NCBI GenBank assembly: GCA_020852755.1
Contig: JADZAF010000193.1
Location: 16,487 to 80,486, forward strand
Reading direction: 5' to 3'
DNA length: 64,000 bases
Source: Bryobacterales bacterium
GTDB lineage: Bacteria > Acidobacteriota > Terriglobia > Bryobacterales > Bryobacteraceae
In this document: positions 26,785-35,978 of the stretch, piece by piece
Numbering within the stretch: the stretch's first letter is position 1
Layout of the letters: each line of letters starts with the position of its first letter
Position numbers and translations under genes: made by a program
Notes under the pieces: model-generated
Seen by the model: only the letters and a program-made list of their open reading frames with translations
Databases searched by the model: none
What the model was told of the DNA's origin: nothing

Positions 26785-28155
26785 TTATCGGGTGGGCGGC
26801 GGAAATGGATACACGTCGGGAACCACCGCGACCTCGGTGGTGAACACCAGCGGCAGCCTGCCCGGAAAGGTGAGCTCGACGAAGAACGCCGTGAAACCCG
26901 CCGCGGGCGAGGGCACCTGCGCCGTGTAGATGCCGTCTTCGCCTTCGAGCGGCGTGCTGGTCCAGGCCGGCCCGATCGTCATCCTGCGGAAATCGCGCGC
27001 GGTGGGATTGCTCGCCTGCCAGACTTTGACGGCCAGCGGACGGTCGAGGGTGCGGACGCGGATTATCCCCTTCTCCCGGTCGATGGTCCAGGAGAAGCGC
27101 GGCCGTGGCCTGTTTTCGAGTATGGCGTCCAGCCACGCGAACAGCCCCACCACGACTTCCGGCGTCACCAGGGAGTGGTCGGTGTTGGGCACGTATCGCA
27201 GGTACTTCTCGCCCGGCAGGTCCGCGAAGTAGAAGCGCGAGGAATCGGGCACGAAGAACTGGTCGCCGGCGGAGTTCACCAGGTATTTGGGCAAGGTCAG
27301 GATGTCGCGGTACTCGTAGGGGTCCACGGTTTTGGCCAGCTCGCGGAACTGGGAAGTTCCCATCCAGCTCATGATGTTCATGTCCACGTAGTCCTGGATG
27401 GCCGGGGCCCAAAAGCCGTAAGTACGGTAATGGTGGAGGAAGGACTTCTCCAGGTTGAGCAGGTCTATGACCAGCGGCGCCACCGCGACCACACGGGGGT
27501 CCACCGCCGCGGTGGTCCAGGCCGCCCAGCCGCGCTTGGAGCCTCCCGCCACCAGGTACCGGTCGACGGACAGCTTCCCGCCCGGCTCGCTGGCGAGAAA
27601 CTCGGTGGTGGCGTCCATGGCCCGCATGGCGGCCTTGGTCATGGGCAGTTGGGCGGGCCAGTAGCCGTCGCCGGTTTGCAGGTAGCGGTCCCAGGAGTAG
27701 GCGATCACGGCGTCTTCGCTGCGCGGCCTGCCATCGCCCGTGAATACCAGCGGCTGGTTCGGGACCATGCGCAGGTCGGCCACGACCGTACCGGTCTCAA
27801 CCGCCGCCAGGCCCAGGATCGGGTCGGGACCCGAGGGCGGCGGGTCGTCGTTCGAGCCGGCATTGAGGAACAACACTGCAGTCGAGTGACGCACGCGTTC
27901 CGGCTTGATCAGGATCAACCAGTGACGCCATTCCGGCTGGTTGACCTGGGCGTCCGAGAGCCAGTTCTGGGAGACCAGTTCGAGCACGTAAGTCGTTGCC
28001 GGGCCGCTGCGGATGGTATTCACCAACTGGTAGCGGAAAGACCCGTCGGGCGAACGCACGTACTGCTCGAGGGCCGTGAGGCCGTCGGCCGCGTGAAGCA
28101 GGGCGGGAGCGAGCAGAAGGATAGTCAGCCAGTTTCGTCGCGAGAGAATGGACAT
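26785..28155 (-). CDS. PhoPQ-activated pathogenicity-related (PqaA-type) secreted alpha/beta hydrolase
   Basis: 456 aa. The signal MSILSRRNWLTILLLAPALLHA could be Sec or Tat. The nucleophile elbow GGSKRGWAAW (Ser206) is the defining motif of the PhoPQ-related family, with DPRVVAVAPLVIDLLN following. The acid and His are probably in SAGDQFFVPDS and PNTDHSLV. Members are periplasmic alpha/beta hydrolases of uncertain substrate. It is the first gene of a unit with the radical SAM protein (2-bp gap), downstream of the TonB receptor on the same strand. Confidence 0.88.
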   Translation of the reverse strand: MSILSRRNWLTILLLAPALLHAADGLTALEQYVRSPDGSFRYQLVNTIRSGPATTYVLELVSQNWLSDAQVNQPEWRHWLILIKPERVRHSTAVLFLNAGSNDDPPPSGPDPILGLAAVETGTVVADLRMVPNQPLVFTGDGRPRSEDAVIAYSWDRYLQTGDGYWPAQLPMTKAAMRAMDATTEFLASEPGGKLSVDRYLVAGGSKRGWAAWTTAAVDPRVVAVAPLVIDLLNLEKSFLHHYRTYGFWAPAIQDYVDMNIMSWMGTSQFRELAKTVDPYEYRDILTLPKYLVNSAGDQFFVPDSSRFYFADLPGEKYLRYVPNTDHSLVTPEVVVGLFAWLDAILENRPRPRFSWTIDREKGIIRVRTLDRPLAVKVWQASNPTARDFRRMTIGPAWTSTPLEGEDGIYTAQVPSPAAGFTAFFVELTFPGRLPLVFTTEVAVVPDVYPFPPPTR

Positions 28156-28223
28156 AGGTAGATTGTGCAGCACCAACCGGCTCCGGGGCCAGTGGCGACG
28201 CGCATGCAAGCGTCAGCAGACAC

Positions 28224-31200
28224 TCAGTAGTGGATCTTGACGCCCAGCTGGAACTGACGCGGATCGAATGCCGAGGTGAACGAAAACGGCGAAGTGGGCG
28301 CGCCGCGCACGCCCTCCAGGGCGGCGGGCAGCTGGTCCACGGTGATGTTGCCGACCGTGTTGTTCACGCTCTTGAAATTCGTCCGGTTCAGCAGATTGAA
28401 GCCCTCGGCGATGAACTCCACGCTGCGCTGCTCGCTGCCGAGGTAGAACTTCTTGCTCAAACGCAGATCCACGGCGAAATACGCGGGGCCGCGCCCGATG
28501 TTCCGGCCCGCTCCCAGCGGGCGGTGCGTGGTGGGGTGCCGGTCCCCCAGATTGTCGACGCCGGCCAGCAGGTTGAACGGACGCCCGGAATTCGCCTGTA
28601 ACACCGGCGACAGCACCAGCCCGCCGGGCAGATCGGTCACCGCGCTGCCCACAAGGCGATGGGCCTGGTGGAAACTCGACAGGGCACGGTCGGCGCGCGC
28701 GTTGAGCTGGTCGTGAGGCTGAAAGTCGGTGTTGAAGTCCAGCGTTTCGTCCATGGCCTTGCTGAAGGTGTAGTGCAGGTTCATGGCGAAACGCCGGCTG
28801 TAGCGTTTCTGCGCCTGCAGCACCAGGGCGTGGTAGAAGGAGCTCGACGTCGATTCGAAGATGTTCTTCTGGAAGATCAGCGGATTGTAGAAACCGAAGG
28901 TGGGCTGGCCGTCCGCCCGGCGAGGCCCGTAATAAAGGTTCCGGTCCAGAATGCGCACGATGTGTGCGCCGCGGTTGAAGTTGTAGGCGGCGGAAAGCGA
29001 CACGCTGCCCACCGCCCGCTCGATCTCGAAGCTGGCCTGGTGCGCGTAGGGATTCACGAAATCGTCCACGATGCCGAAAATGACCGCGAACGGATTTGTG
29101 GGCGAGGGGCGAACGCCGAATTGCAGCAGGTCGCCGGCCTGGATGCTGCGCTTCCCGATGACGCCCTGCCCCAGCAGGCGCTGGTAGATGTCGGCCGAAG
29201 TCAGAGGCCGGCCGGTCATCGGGTTCACCAGCCCCGGTACCCCGGTTAAGGGCACAAACACCTGAGCGATCTGTTCTCCAGCCAGGGTCTCGGCCACATT
29301 CGGAATCTGGAGGTTCACCTGGGAATAGAACAACCCGAAGCCGGTCCGCAGCACGGTCTTTCCGTCCCCGGTGACCGTCCAGGCCAGTCCCACGCGCGGA
29401 GCGAAATTGTTCGCGTCCGTCCCCACGATCTTCTCGTTGACTTCCAGGTCGTAGCGCACCCCGGCGCTGAAGGTCAGGCGCGGGTGGATTCTCCAGGTGT
29501 CCTGCGCGAAGAAGTTGTAGCGCTTGGACCAGCCGATCCAGTCCGGGTCCCCGAAGCCCTGCTGATAGAAGGTCGGGTAGCCCAGGTTGTAAGCCTGCAG
29601 GGCTGAGATGGGCGCCTGCAGGTTGGGAACCAGGCGCTGCTGCCCGGCTTGCGCCAGCATGGCGGCCAGGCCGGTGGTGAAGTTCGGATCGCCCGTCACC
29701 GCGTTGAACAACTGGCCCAGCGGGACGTTCTCGCCGAAGCTGAAGCGGCCGCTGAAAAACGTCTCGGAGCGGACGTTGGTGCGCACCGGATTGATTTCCG
29801 CGCCGAACTTGAAGTTGTGGTTGCCGGGGAAATGCGAAAAGTTCTGAATCAGCTGCCAGTGGCGCTCGATGTTCTTGGCGGGCAGGAAGATCTCCCGGCC
29901 GAACAGCCCGTAGCCGGTGATATCGGTCTGGGGACCAAACGGGTCGATGGTGCCGACATCCAGGCTGTACTGGCCGAACATGGCGCGGGTCTCGCTGACG
30001 GCCCGGGGCCCCAGGGTCCAGGTATGGCTGGCCATCACGGTGCCGTCCCATTGATCGACGTTGCGCCCCCGGTTGAAGGCCAGCAGGGCGCCCAGTTGCG
30101 CATTCTGGCTGAAACCCTTGGTCAGGTTGGCCCGCAGGAAGGACTGGTGCTGGTCGCTGAAACGGTGGTCCAGCCGGGCCGAGAACTGCGTCGTATCCTC
30201 GCCGAAGGGGAAATTCCCGCTGTTCCGGGAGAACAGTTCCAGGGTCCTGGGGAAGTTGGTGGTGATCAGGTTCTGCTGCATGGCGGCGGCCAGTCCCCGC
30301 AATTGGGGGTTCCCCGAGGCCAGGAAGAAGTCGGCCAGCTGCTGCTGCGAAGGGGTCATGCGGGTGAAAGCCGAGCGGTCCTGGAGGATGGGCACGAAAC
30401 TGCTCTCCTGGCGGTCCAGCCGTTCGAGCGCCGCGAAGGCGAAAGTGCGGCCGCGGACGACGGGCCCCCCCAGGGTGGCGCCGGCCTGCGAACGGGTGAA
30501 GGAAGCCTTCCCCGGATCGAAGTAATTCCGGGCCTGGATGGCGCTGTGCCGCAAAAACCCGAACAGATTTCCGTGCCACTCGTTGGTGCCCGATTTCGAC
30601 ACCACGTTGACCGCGCCGCCGAAGGCGCCTCCGAATTCGGCCGAGAAGCTGTTGCGGTTCACCTGAAACTCGGCCACCGCTTCCTGGCTGATGGAAGGCC
30701 GCACGCCGCCGCCGTTGGAGTAGTTCTCCGCGCCGTCGATGGCGAACATGTTGCCGCGTCCGTTCGACCCGCCGAAGCTCAAGCCGGAGTGCGGGGTTTG
30801 GGTGACGCGGTAGTCGGTGCCGTCCACCAGGTCGTTGGTTTCGACCACTCCCGGAGTCATGAGCGCGAAATCGAGGTAGTTGCGGCGGTTGATGGGAAGG
30901 TTGGCGATGTGCCGGTTCTCGAGGGTCGCCGACTGCTGGGTGCGCTCGGGCTCGACCACGGGGCTGTCCACCAGGACGGTGAGTTCCGTGGTGATCTGTC
31001 CGAGAGTCATCTCGACCGGCAGGGAAACGGTATCGCCCACCCGGATCTCGACGTTGTCCACAATCCGGGTGGAGAATCCCGGGGCCTCCACGCGAACCCG
31101 GTAGGCGCCGGGCGGCAGGAGCGGCAGGCGGTAATCGCCGGCAGCATCGGAAACGGTCCGGCGCGAGAGTCCGCGCTGCGGGTCGGTAGCGGTGACCGTC

Positions 31201-31328
31201 GCCTTCGCGATACTTGCGCCGGTGGGATCGGTGATCTTGCCGGTCAGGTCTCCGGAATTGATCCGGGCCTGTCCGAATGCGGCTGCGCAGCAGAGCGTCG
31301 CGAGGGCCGCCAGACGACGGACACGCAT
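28224..31328 (-). CDS. Oar-like TonB-dependent receptor with carboxypeptidase-regulatory domain
   Basis: 1034 aa. Signal peptide MRVRRLAALATLCCAAAFGQ, then a carboxypeptidase-regulatory domain at ~25-110 (GDLTGKITDPTGASIAKATV), a plug (NLPINRRNYLDFALMTPGV; VSKSGTNEWHGNLFGFLRHS) and a beta-barrel to a C-terminal Tyr (GVKIHY). It is about 190 residues shorter than the receptor at 3034. GGGGGATGAG precedes the ATG at 31328; the frame upstream is not supported. It lies downstream of a Gfo/Idh/MocA gene and upstream of the PqaA-radical SAM pair on the same strand, so these may import and process one compound. Confidence 0.93.
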   Translation of the reverse strand: MRVRRLAALATLCCAAAFGQARINSGDLTGKITDPTGASIAKATVTATDPQRGLSRRTVSDAAGDYRLPLLPPGAYRVRVEAPGFSTRIVDNVEIRVGDTVSLPVEMTLGQITTELTVLVDSPVVEPERTQQSATLENRHIANLPINRRNYLDFALMTPGVVETNDLVDGTDYRVTQTPHSGLSFGGSNGRGNMFAIDGAENYSNGGGVRPSISQEAVAEFQVNRNSFSAEFGGAFGGAVNVVSKSGTNEWHGNLFGFLRHSAIQARNYFDPGKASFTRSQAGATLGGPVVRGRTFAFAALERLDRQESSFVPILQDRSAFTRMTPSQQQLADFFLASGNPQLRGLAAAMQQNLITTNFPRTLELFSRNSGNFPFGEDTTQFSARLDHRFSDQHQSFLRANLTKGFSQNAQLGALLAFNRGRNVDQWDGTVMASHTWTLGPRAVSETRAMFGQYSLDVGTIDPFGPQTDITGYGLFGREIFLPAKNIERHWQLIQNFSHFPGNHNFKFGAEINPVRTNVRSETFFSGRFSFGENVPLGQLFNAVTGDPNFTTGLAAMLAQAGQQRLVPNLQAPISALQAYNLGYPTFYQQGFGDPDWIGWSKRYNFFAQDTWRIHPRLTFSAGVRYDLEVNEKIVGTDANNFAPRVGLAWTVTGDGKTVLRTGFGLFYSQVNLQIPNVAETLAGEQIAQVFVPLTGVPGLVNPMTGRPLTSADIYQRLLGQGVIGKRSIQAGDLLQFGVRPSPTNPFAVIFGIVDDFVNPYAHQASFEIERAVGSVSLSAAYNFNRGAHIVRILDRNLYYGPRRADGQPTFGFYNPLIFQKNIFESTSSSFYHALVLQAQKRYSRRFAMNLHYTFSKAMDETLDFNTDFQPHDQLNARADRALSSFHQAHRLVGSAVTDLPGGLVLSPVLQANSGRPFNLLAGVDNLGDRHPTTHRPLGAGRNIGRGPAYFAVDLRLSKKFYLGSEQRSVEFIAEGFNLLNRTNFKSVNNTVGNITVDQLPAALEGVRGAPTSPFSFTSAFDPRQFQLGVKIHY

Positions 31329-31353
31329 CTCATCCCCCTTATGCAGACAAACA

Positions 31354-31367
31354 GAGATTATAATCTC
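31354..31367 (-). promoter_or_regulatory. 14-bp perfect palindrome containing a TATAAT -10 box
   Basis: GAGATTATAATCTC is a perfect palindrome 26 bp before the receptor start and includes TATAAT (minus strand, 31357-31362). A regulator bound here would cover the -10 element. The -35 region is poor, consistent with activator dependence. The rest of the 31329-31487 gap holds no gene. Confidence 0.5.
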
Positions 31368-31487
31368 CGCCAGCCCCGCAGGGCGTGAAAAAGCGGCACC
31401 GGGGAGTACCTGCCGGGAGGGAAAAAGCAGATTCCCCTGAGTACTAGGCACGGTAGTCCTGCGGCTGCCCTGCGGTCAGGCTCCAGT

Positions 31488-32744
31488 TTACGCTCCCGAA
31501 TAGGGGTGTTTCCACGGCGGGCGGTAGGCTCGCCGGAGCAAGCGCGCGGCGGCCGGGTTGCCAGGGATTGTCTTCTCCCGGGCGTCCCATTGGACCTTCG
31601 TCCCGGTATTGTAGGCGATCATCCCCAGGTGCACCGTGGTGGTGGACTGCCAGGCATCCGCGATCGTGCAGGAAGGCTGCCGCCGGGTGCGGACCGAATC
31701 CAGGAATTCCGCCATATGGCGCACGCCGGGCGGCACTCCCCCTTTGAGTTCGGCCGTCTTGCGCTCGGGAAGGACGGTCCAGCGGCTGTCGGAGACATAG
31801 ACGGTCTGTTTCTCACCGAAGAAGAAGATCCCGTTCTGCACCTCGGGGCTGTACTCGGAGGCGCCCCAGAGGCGGTGCCGCCAGACTACCGGGCAACGGG
31901 AGAATTCCAGGTGGGCGGTCAGGGTGTCGGGGGTGGTGATCTTGCCTTTCAGTTGATAGATGCCTCCCACGGCCTGCACCCAGCGCGGGGTGGACTCGCC
32001 CAGGATCACCCGGGTGGCGTCGATCCAGTGGATGCCCCAGTCCACCAGGTGGCCGTTGCCGTAAGCGGCTTCCAGGCGCCAGGACCTATGCCCGATGTTC
32101 GGGCTGTACGGCAGCTTGGGACCCGGACCGCACCACTGCTCCCAATCGAGCGACGGGGGCGGGGCCTGCGGCGCGGCGTCCAGCATGGCGGCCTTGTAGT
32201 GGATCTGCACATCCACCTGGACAATGCGGCCGGCCGCCCCACTGCGTATGTGGGCCGCCGCCTGCCGCACCGCTTCGCTCTGCCGGCGCTGGAAACCGAT
32301 CTGGACAATGCGGCCGCTCTTCTCGGCCGCTTCCACCATGGCCTGCCCTTCCCGCACGTCGTACGAAAGCGGTTTCTCGCAGTAGACATCCAGGCCCTTG
32401 CGGCAGGCGGCGATGAAGGGCAGGGCGTGCCAGTGCGGGGGAGTGGCGATGATGACCGCCTCCAGGCCGGGCGTCTCGAGGAACTCCCGGTAATCGGCAT
32501 AGGTCTTTGGCCGGCTGCCCTGCACTTTCTCCACTTCATCGGCGGAGGCCTTCAGGTGCCCGGTGTCGACATCGCACAGGGCCACGGCCTGCACGCCGCC
32601 GGCCTGAAACGCGGCCTTCAGGTCCACCATGCCGTACCATCCGCAGCCGATCACTCCCAGCTTGATGGTGCGCCCGGCGGGCGCCTGCGCGCGGGCGGCG
32701 CCGGCGGACAGGGCGGCGAGAAAATTCCGGCGGGAAGCGGTCAT
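31488..32744 (-). CDS. Tat-exported Gfo/Idh/MocA-family oxidoreductase
   Basis: 418 aa. The twin-arginine signal is ASRRNFLAALSAGAA. The Rossmann nucleotide site GVIGCGWYG covers residues 30-38, and the family's catalytic EKP (YCEKPLS) is at 123-125. The C-terminal GFO/IDH/MocA domain follows. These enzymes oxidise or epimerise sugars with tightly bound NAD(P). Tat export allows the folded, cofactor-loaded enzyme to reach the periplasm. The downstream TonB receptor on the same strand suggests action on an imported glycan. Confidence 0.9.
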   Translation of the reverse strand: MTASRRNFLAALSAGAARAQAPAGRTIKLGVIGCGWYGMVDLKAAFQAGGVQAVALCDVDTGHLKASADEVEKVQGSRPKTYADYREFLETPGLEAVIIATPPHWHALPFIAACRKGLDVYCEKPLSYDVREGQAMVEAAEKSGRIVQIGFQRRQSEAVRQAAAHIRSGAAGRIVQVDVQIHYKAAMLDAAPQAPPPSLDWEQWCGPGPKLPYSPNIGHRSWRLEAAYGNGHLVDWGIHWIDATRVILGESTPRWVQAVGGIYQLKGKITTPDTLTAHLEFSRCPVVWRHRLWGASEYSPEVQNGIFFFGEKQTVYVSDSRWTVLPERKTAELKGGVPPGVRHMAEFLDSVRTRRQPSCTIADAWQSTTTVHLGMIAYNTGTKVQWDAREKTIPGNPAAARLLRRAYRPPWKHPYSGA

Positions 32745-32855
32745 TGGAAAAGCTCCTTCTCGAGATGTGGATAGAAACCCATAATACGCTGAACCTGCAT
32801 TGTGTTGTCCGAAACCCCTGTGCTATAAGGGGGAGCACAAAGGGACAAATTTCAC

Positions 32856-33116
32856 ATGGCCTACGTTATTGCCGAACCCTGCATTGGGACCAAAGACACT
32901 GCCTGCGTGGACGCCTGCCCGGTCGACTGCATCCATCCCAGAAAGGACGAAGCGAACTTCGCCCAGGAGGAGATGCTCTATATCGATCCGGTGGAGTGCA
33001 TCGATTGCGGCGCCTGCGTGCCGGTATGTCCGGTGTCCGCCATCTTTGCCCTGGACGACCTGCCGGAGAAGTGGGCGGAGTTCACCCAGAAGAACGCCGT
33101 GTATTACGGCCGTTGA
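32856..33116 (+). CDS. 7Fe ferredoxin (3Fe-4S plus 4Fe-4S)
   Basis: 86 aa. Cysteines at 9, 17, 21, 25, 48, 51, 54 and 58 match the Azotobacter FdI pattern: 9/17/58 for the 3Fe-4S cluster, 21/48/51/54 for the 4Fe-4S cluster, with Cys25 free. Key motifs are DACPVDCIHP and CIDCGACVPVCPV. It transfers electrons at low potential in the cytoplasm. A TATAAG about 29 bp before the ATG (32822-32827) is a likely -10. It sits alone between genes on the opposite strand. Confidence 0.95.
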   Translation: MAYVIAEPCIGTKDTACVDACPVDCIHPRKDEANFAQEEMLYIDPVECIDCGACVPVCPVSAIFALDDLPEKWAEFTQKNAVYYGR

Positions 33117-33167
33117 GGTTCGCAAACCCGGGGACAGACGAGGCCGTTCCAGCGGCCGCTCCGACTC

Positions 33168-33596
33168 TTATCCTTCGGTGATCTCGTGGGCGGATCCGCC
33201 TGGGCCCGAACCGGCGCTTTGGCGGGGCGACCGGTAGGTCGCGCAACTCGTATCGGTCTCCCAGATCTTCACTTCGTCCAATTCGGCTCCCCGGGCGGGC
33301 GTCAGGCCGCGCCGGATCTCGTCGAAGAAGTACTTGGCCATGTTCTCGGCCGAGGGATTCACCACGTCGAACGGGGCCACGTCGTTCAGGAACCGGTGGT
33401 CCAGCCGCTCGACCACCTGGTTCAGCACCCGCTTCAATTCCACGAAATCCACCAGCAGCCCGGCCTCGTCCAGTTCGGGCCCGCGCACGGTCACCCGGAT
33501 TTTGTAGTTGTGCCCGTGCGGGTTCTCGCACTTGCCGCGGTACTGGCGCAGAAAGTGGCCGGCCGCAAAGGTTTCTTCCACGGAAACTTCAAACAT
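33168..33596 (-). CDS. queD: 6-carboxytetrahydropterin synthase (QueD family)
   Basis: 142 aa. Zinc ligands are His14 (FAAGHFL), His27 and His29 (CENPHGHNY), with Cys23 and Asp66/His67 (RLDHRFLN) and Glu113 as the likely catalytic residues. QueD makes 6-carboxy-tetrahydropterin in queuosine synthesis. The C-terminal ~20 residues are extra, Gly/Ser-rich. It overlaps the preceding helicase gene by 8 bp, so the two are translationally linked. No queC or queE is nearby. Confidence 0.9.
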   Translation of the reverse strand: MFEVSVEETFAAGHFLRQYRGKCENPHGHNYKIRVTVRGPELDEAGLLVDFVELKRVLNQVVERLDHRFLNDVAPFDVVNPSAENMAKYFFDEIRRGLTPARGAELDEVKIWETDTSCATYRSPRQSAGSGPGGSAHEITEG

Positions 33597-35526
33597 CGAA
33601 AAACTTCTCCACTTCTAGAAGGTCGCTGCTGACGCGATAGTTCGGAAGGCTGTCGAGAAACACCTGCCCGTAACGCTGCCGCGCAATGCGGTTATCCAGG
33701 ATGGCCAGCACCCCCCGGTCGGTGCGGCTGCGGATCAGCCGTCCGAACCCCTGCTTCAGAGCAATAGCGGCCTGCGGCACCTGGTAATCGTAGAAAGGAT
33801 TGCCCCCCTCTTCACGGATATTCCGGATCCGGGCCTCCACGATCGGATCCCTGGGCACGGCGAATGGCAGCTTATCTATGATAACGCAGCTCAATTGCTC
33901 GCCCGGAACGTCCACCCCCTGCCAGAACGATGAAGTGGCGAATAGGACGCAGTGCGGCGTGGAGCGGAACTCGTCCAGCAGGGCGCTGCGCGGCCCGGTG
34001 CCCTGCAGAAGGGTCGGGTACTCGATCTCAAGGGAGACCCGGTCGTACATCTGGCGCATCTGCTGGTAGCTGGTGCAGAGCACGAAGGCCCGTCCCCGGC
34101 TCAGCTCCAGGATGCGGACCACTTCTTCGGAGGCGGCTTTCAGGAAAGCCGGGCTGCGCGGGTCGGGGAGGTGCCCGGCGACGTACAGCACGGCCTGCTT
34201 GTGGTAATCGAAGTGGCCCGGCACAATCAGGCTGCGGGCGTACCTCAGTCCCAGCCGTTTCTCCACGAAGTCGAAGCTGCCCGCCACCGCCAGGGTGGCT
34301 GACGTCAGAATCACGGTATCCACCCGCTCGAAGAGCTTCGCGGCGAGGATGGGAGCCACGTCGATGGGAGTGGCCTGCAGGAAGCAGCCGCGGCCCCGCC
34401 TCTCCGCCCAATAGACGTAAGAATGGTCGGTGCTCTCCAGCACGAATGCCAGCCCTTCGCTCAGTTCCCTGGTACGGCGCAGAAGCGGGCCCACCTCATC
34501 CGGCGGAGTCTTCAGCAGCTTCAGATGCGATCCGGTCAATTCCAGGGCGGCCTGCAGATCCCGGTATTCCCCTTCGTGCGTCTCCAGGAAGGCCTCGCGT
34601 CCGTGGAAGGCGGCCCGCCCGTCGCCGTAGTCGAACAGGGCAAAAAAGGCCGCGGACATCTCGCCCAGCCGCTCCAGCACGCGGTCCAGTTCCTTCGATC
34701 CGAACTTCTTCTGGCGCGCCAGGCGTCCGATGTCGCGCTTCAACTCCTCGAAGCGATAGCTGCTGATGGAAATCCCGAAGTACTGCCCGGCTACGTCCTC
34801 GATTTCGTGGGCCTCATCGAAGACCACGGCGTGGTAGTCGGGCAGGACGCCGCCATACTCGCCGTCCTTCAGCGCCAGGTCGGCGAAAAACAGGTGGTGG
34901 TTCACCACCAGGATGTCGCTCTGCTGGGCGCGCTGGTGCATCAGGGTAATGAAGCAGCGCTCGAACTGGGGGCATTTCTGCCCCGTGCACATTTCCCCCC
35001 GGGCGTCCACCTTGGCCCAGGCGGTACTCGATTCCGGCAGTGTCCGGATCTCGGCCCGGTCGCCGAACTCGGAGGTCTTCTCCCACTCGCGGATGATCTG
35101 GAAGTCGGCCACCTCCTGAAGGCCCTCCAGGATGGGCTCCTTCTCCGCGTCGTAGATCTTCTGCCGGCAGGCATAATTGGAGCGGCCTTTCAGATAGCAG
35201 ACCTGTAAGGGGCGCGGGAAGTGCTGCTGGAGGAAAGGGACGTCCTTGAAGAAAAGCTGCTCCTGCAAGTTCTTGGTGCCGGTGGAAACGACGATCTTCC
35301 GGCCGGAGAGCAAGGCCGGAACCAGGTAGGCGAGCGTTTTCCCGGTCCCGGTTCCCGCTTCCACGACCAGGTGACGCCGCTCCTCGAGCGCCGCGGCCAC
35401 CGCTTCCGCCATCTCCAACTGGCCGGGCCGGAACTCGTAGTTGGGGTGGCAGCGGGAAAGCAGGCCATGGCGGGAGAAGAACTGCCGGACGCTCATCTGT
35501 CCCGTCACTTCTTCCCGCGCGCTCAT
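33589..35526 (-). CDS. dinG: DinG-type ATP-dependent DNA helicase with Fe-S domain
   Basis: 645 aa. Walker A is VEAGTGTGKT (residues 55-64) and the Walker B box is DEAH (237-240). Cys120, 180, 185 and 191 are placed as in the XPD/DinG 4Fe-4S domain. C-terminal helicase motifs include SFWQGVDVPG and the QGFGRLIRS motif VI. The enzyme unwinds 5'-3' at R-loops and G-quadruplexes in repair. It overlaps the siroheme-synthase N-domain gene by 4 bp (ATGA) and queD by 8 bp, making a tight three-gene operon. Confidence 0.93.
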   Translation of the reverse strand: MSAREEVTGQMSVRQFFSRHGLLSRCHPNYEFRPGQLEMAEAVAAALEERRHLVVEAGTGTGKTLAYLVPALLSGRKIVVSTGTKNLQEQLFFKDVPFLQQHFPRPLQVCYLKGRSNYACRQKIYDAEKEPILEGLQEVADFQIIREWEKTSEFGDRAEIRTLPESSTAWAKVDARGEMCTGQKCPQFERCFITLMHQRAQQSDILVVNHHLFFADLALKDGEYGGVLPDYHAVVFDEAHEIEDVAGQYFGISISSYRFEELKRDIGRLARQKKFGSKELDRVLERLGEMSAAFFALFDYGDGRAAFHGREAFLETHEGEYRDLQAALELTGSHLKLLKTPPDEVGPLLRRTRELSEGLAFVLESTDHSYVYWAERRGRGCFLQATPIDVAPILAAKLFERVDTVILTSATLAVAGSFDFVEKRLGLRYARSLIVPGHFDYHKQAVLYVAGHLPDPRSPAFLKAASEEVVRILELSRGRAFVLCTSYQQMRQMYDRVSLEIEYPTLLQGTGPRSALLDEFRSTPHCVLFATSSFWQGVDVPGEQLSCVIIDKLPFAVPRDPIVEARIRNIREEGGNPFYDYQVPQAAIALKQGFGRLIRSRTDRGVLAILDNRIARQRYGQVFLDSLPNYRVSSDLLEVEKFFDV

Positions 35527-35954
35527 AGCCTCTCTTCAATCTTACGGCGAAGGGCGGCAGCGATTCGGGGCTCGGTTCCACCGGTGGAGATGGCGATCTG
35601 CAGATTGTCCTTGCGGATGCGGGCGGGCACCAGAAAATCGCATTCGGGCGCCGAGTCGGCCACGTTCACCAGGATTCCGCGGCGCTTTGCCTCCAGGGCC
35701 AGGGCGCGGTTCACCCGCCGGTCGCCGGTTGCGGCGAAGGCGAGCAGCGCGCCTTCCAGGTCGCTCTTCCGGAAGCGGCGCCGCAGCAGTCTCACGGGAA
35801 GCTTCTCGAACTCCGGGGCCCAGGCGGGCGCCACCACCGTCACCCGCGCTCCGGCCTCCAGCAGGCCGCGCGTCTTGCGCAAGGCGACTTTGCCCGCCCC
35901 GGCCACCAGCACGGGCCGTTCGCGCAGATCCAGGAAAAGGGGATAGTAGGCCAA
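35523..35954 (-). CDS. Precorrin-2 dehydrogenase/siroheme synthase N-terminal domain
   Basis: 143 aa, only the NAD-binding part of CysG/Met8p. VLVAGAGKVALRKTRGLL is the dinucleotide site and NVADSAPECDFLVPA the catalytic-Asp region; ISTGGTEPRIAAALRRKIEE is conserved in the family. It oxidises precorrin-2 to sirohydrochlorin; the dimerisation domain that inserts iron is short or missing. The start is TTG at 35954, with no better alternative. It is divergent from der by 24 bp and leads the dinG-queD operon. Confidence 0.88.
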   Translation of the reverse strand: MAYYPLFLDLRERPVLVAGAGKVALRKTRGLLEAGARVTVVAPAWAPEFEKLPVRLLRRRFRKSDLEGALLAFAATGDRRVNRALALEAKRRGILVNVADSAPECDFLVPARIRKDNLQIAISTGGTEPRIAAALRRKIEERL

Positions 35955-35978
35955 TTCGCGATGCTATCATGAGGGGGC

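Noticed and set aside
29649..31388. 579-codon antisense frame to the second TonB receptor
   Set aside because: Antisense shadow of a clearly real receptor; no recognisable protein.
32838..32852. Half of the GGGACA palindromic element before the ferredoxin
   Set aside because: Only a partial match (AAAGGGACAAATTT) and no second arm; the AAAGGGA is more simply the ribosome-binding site.
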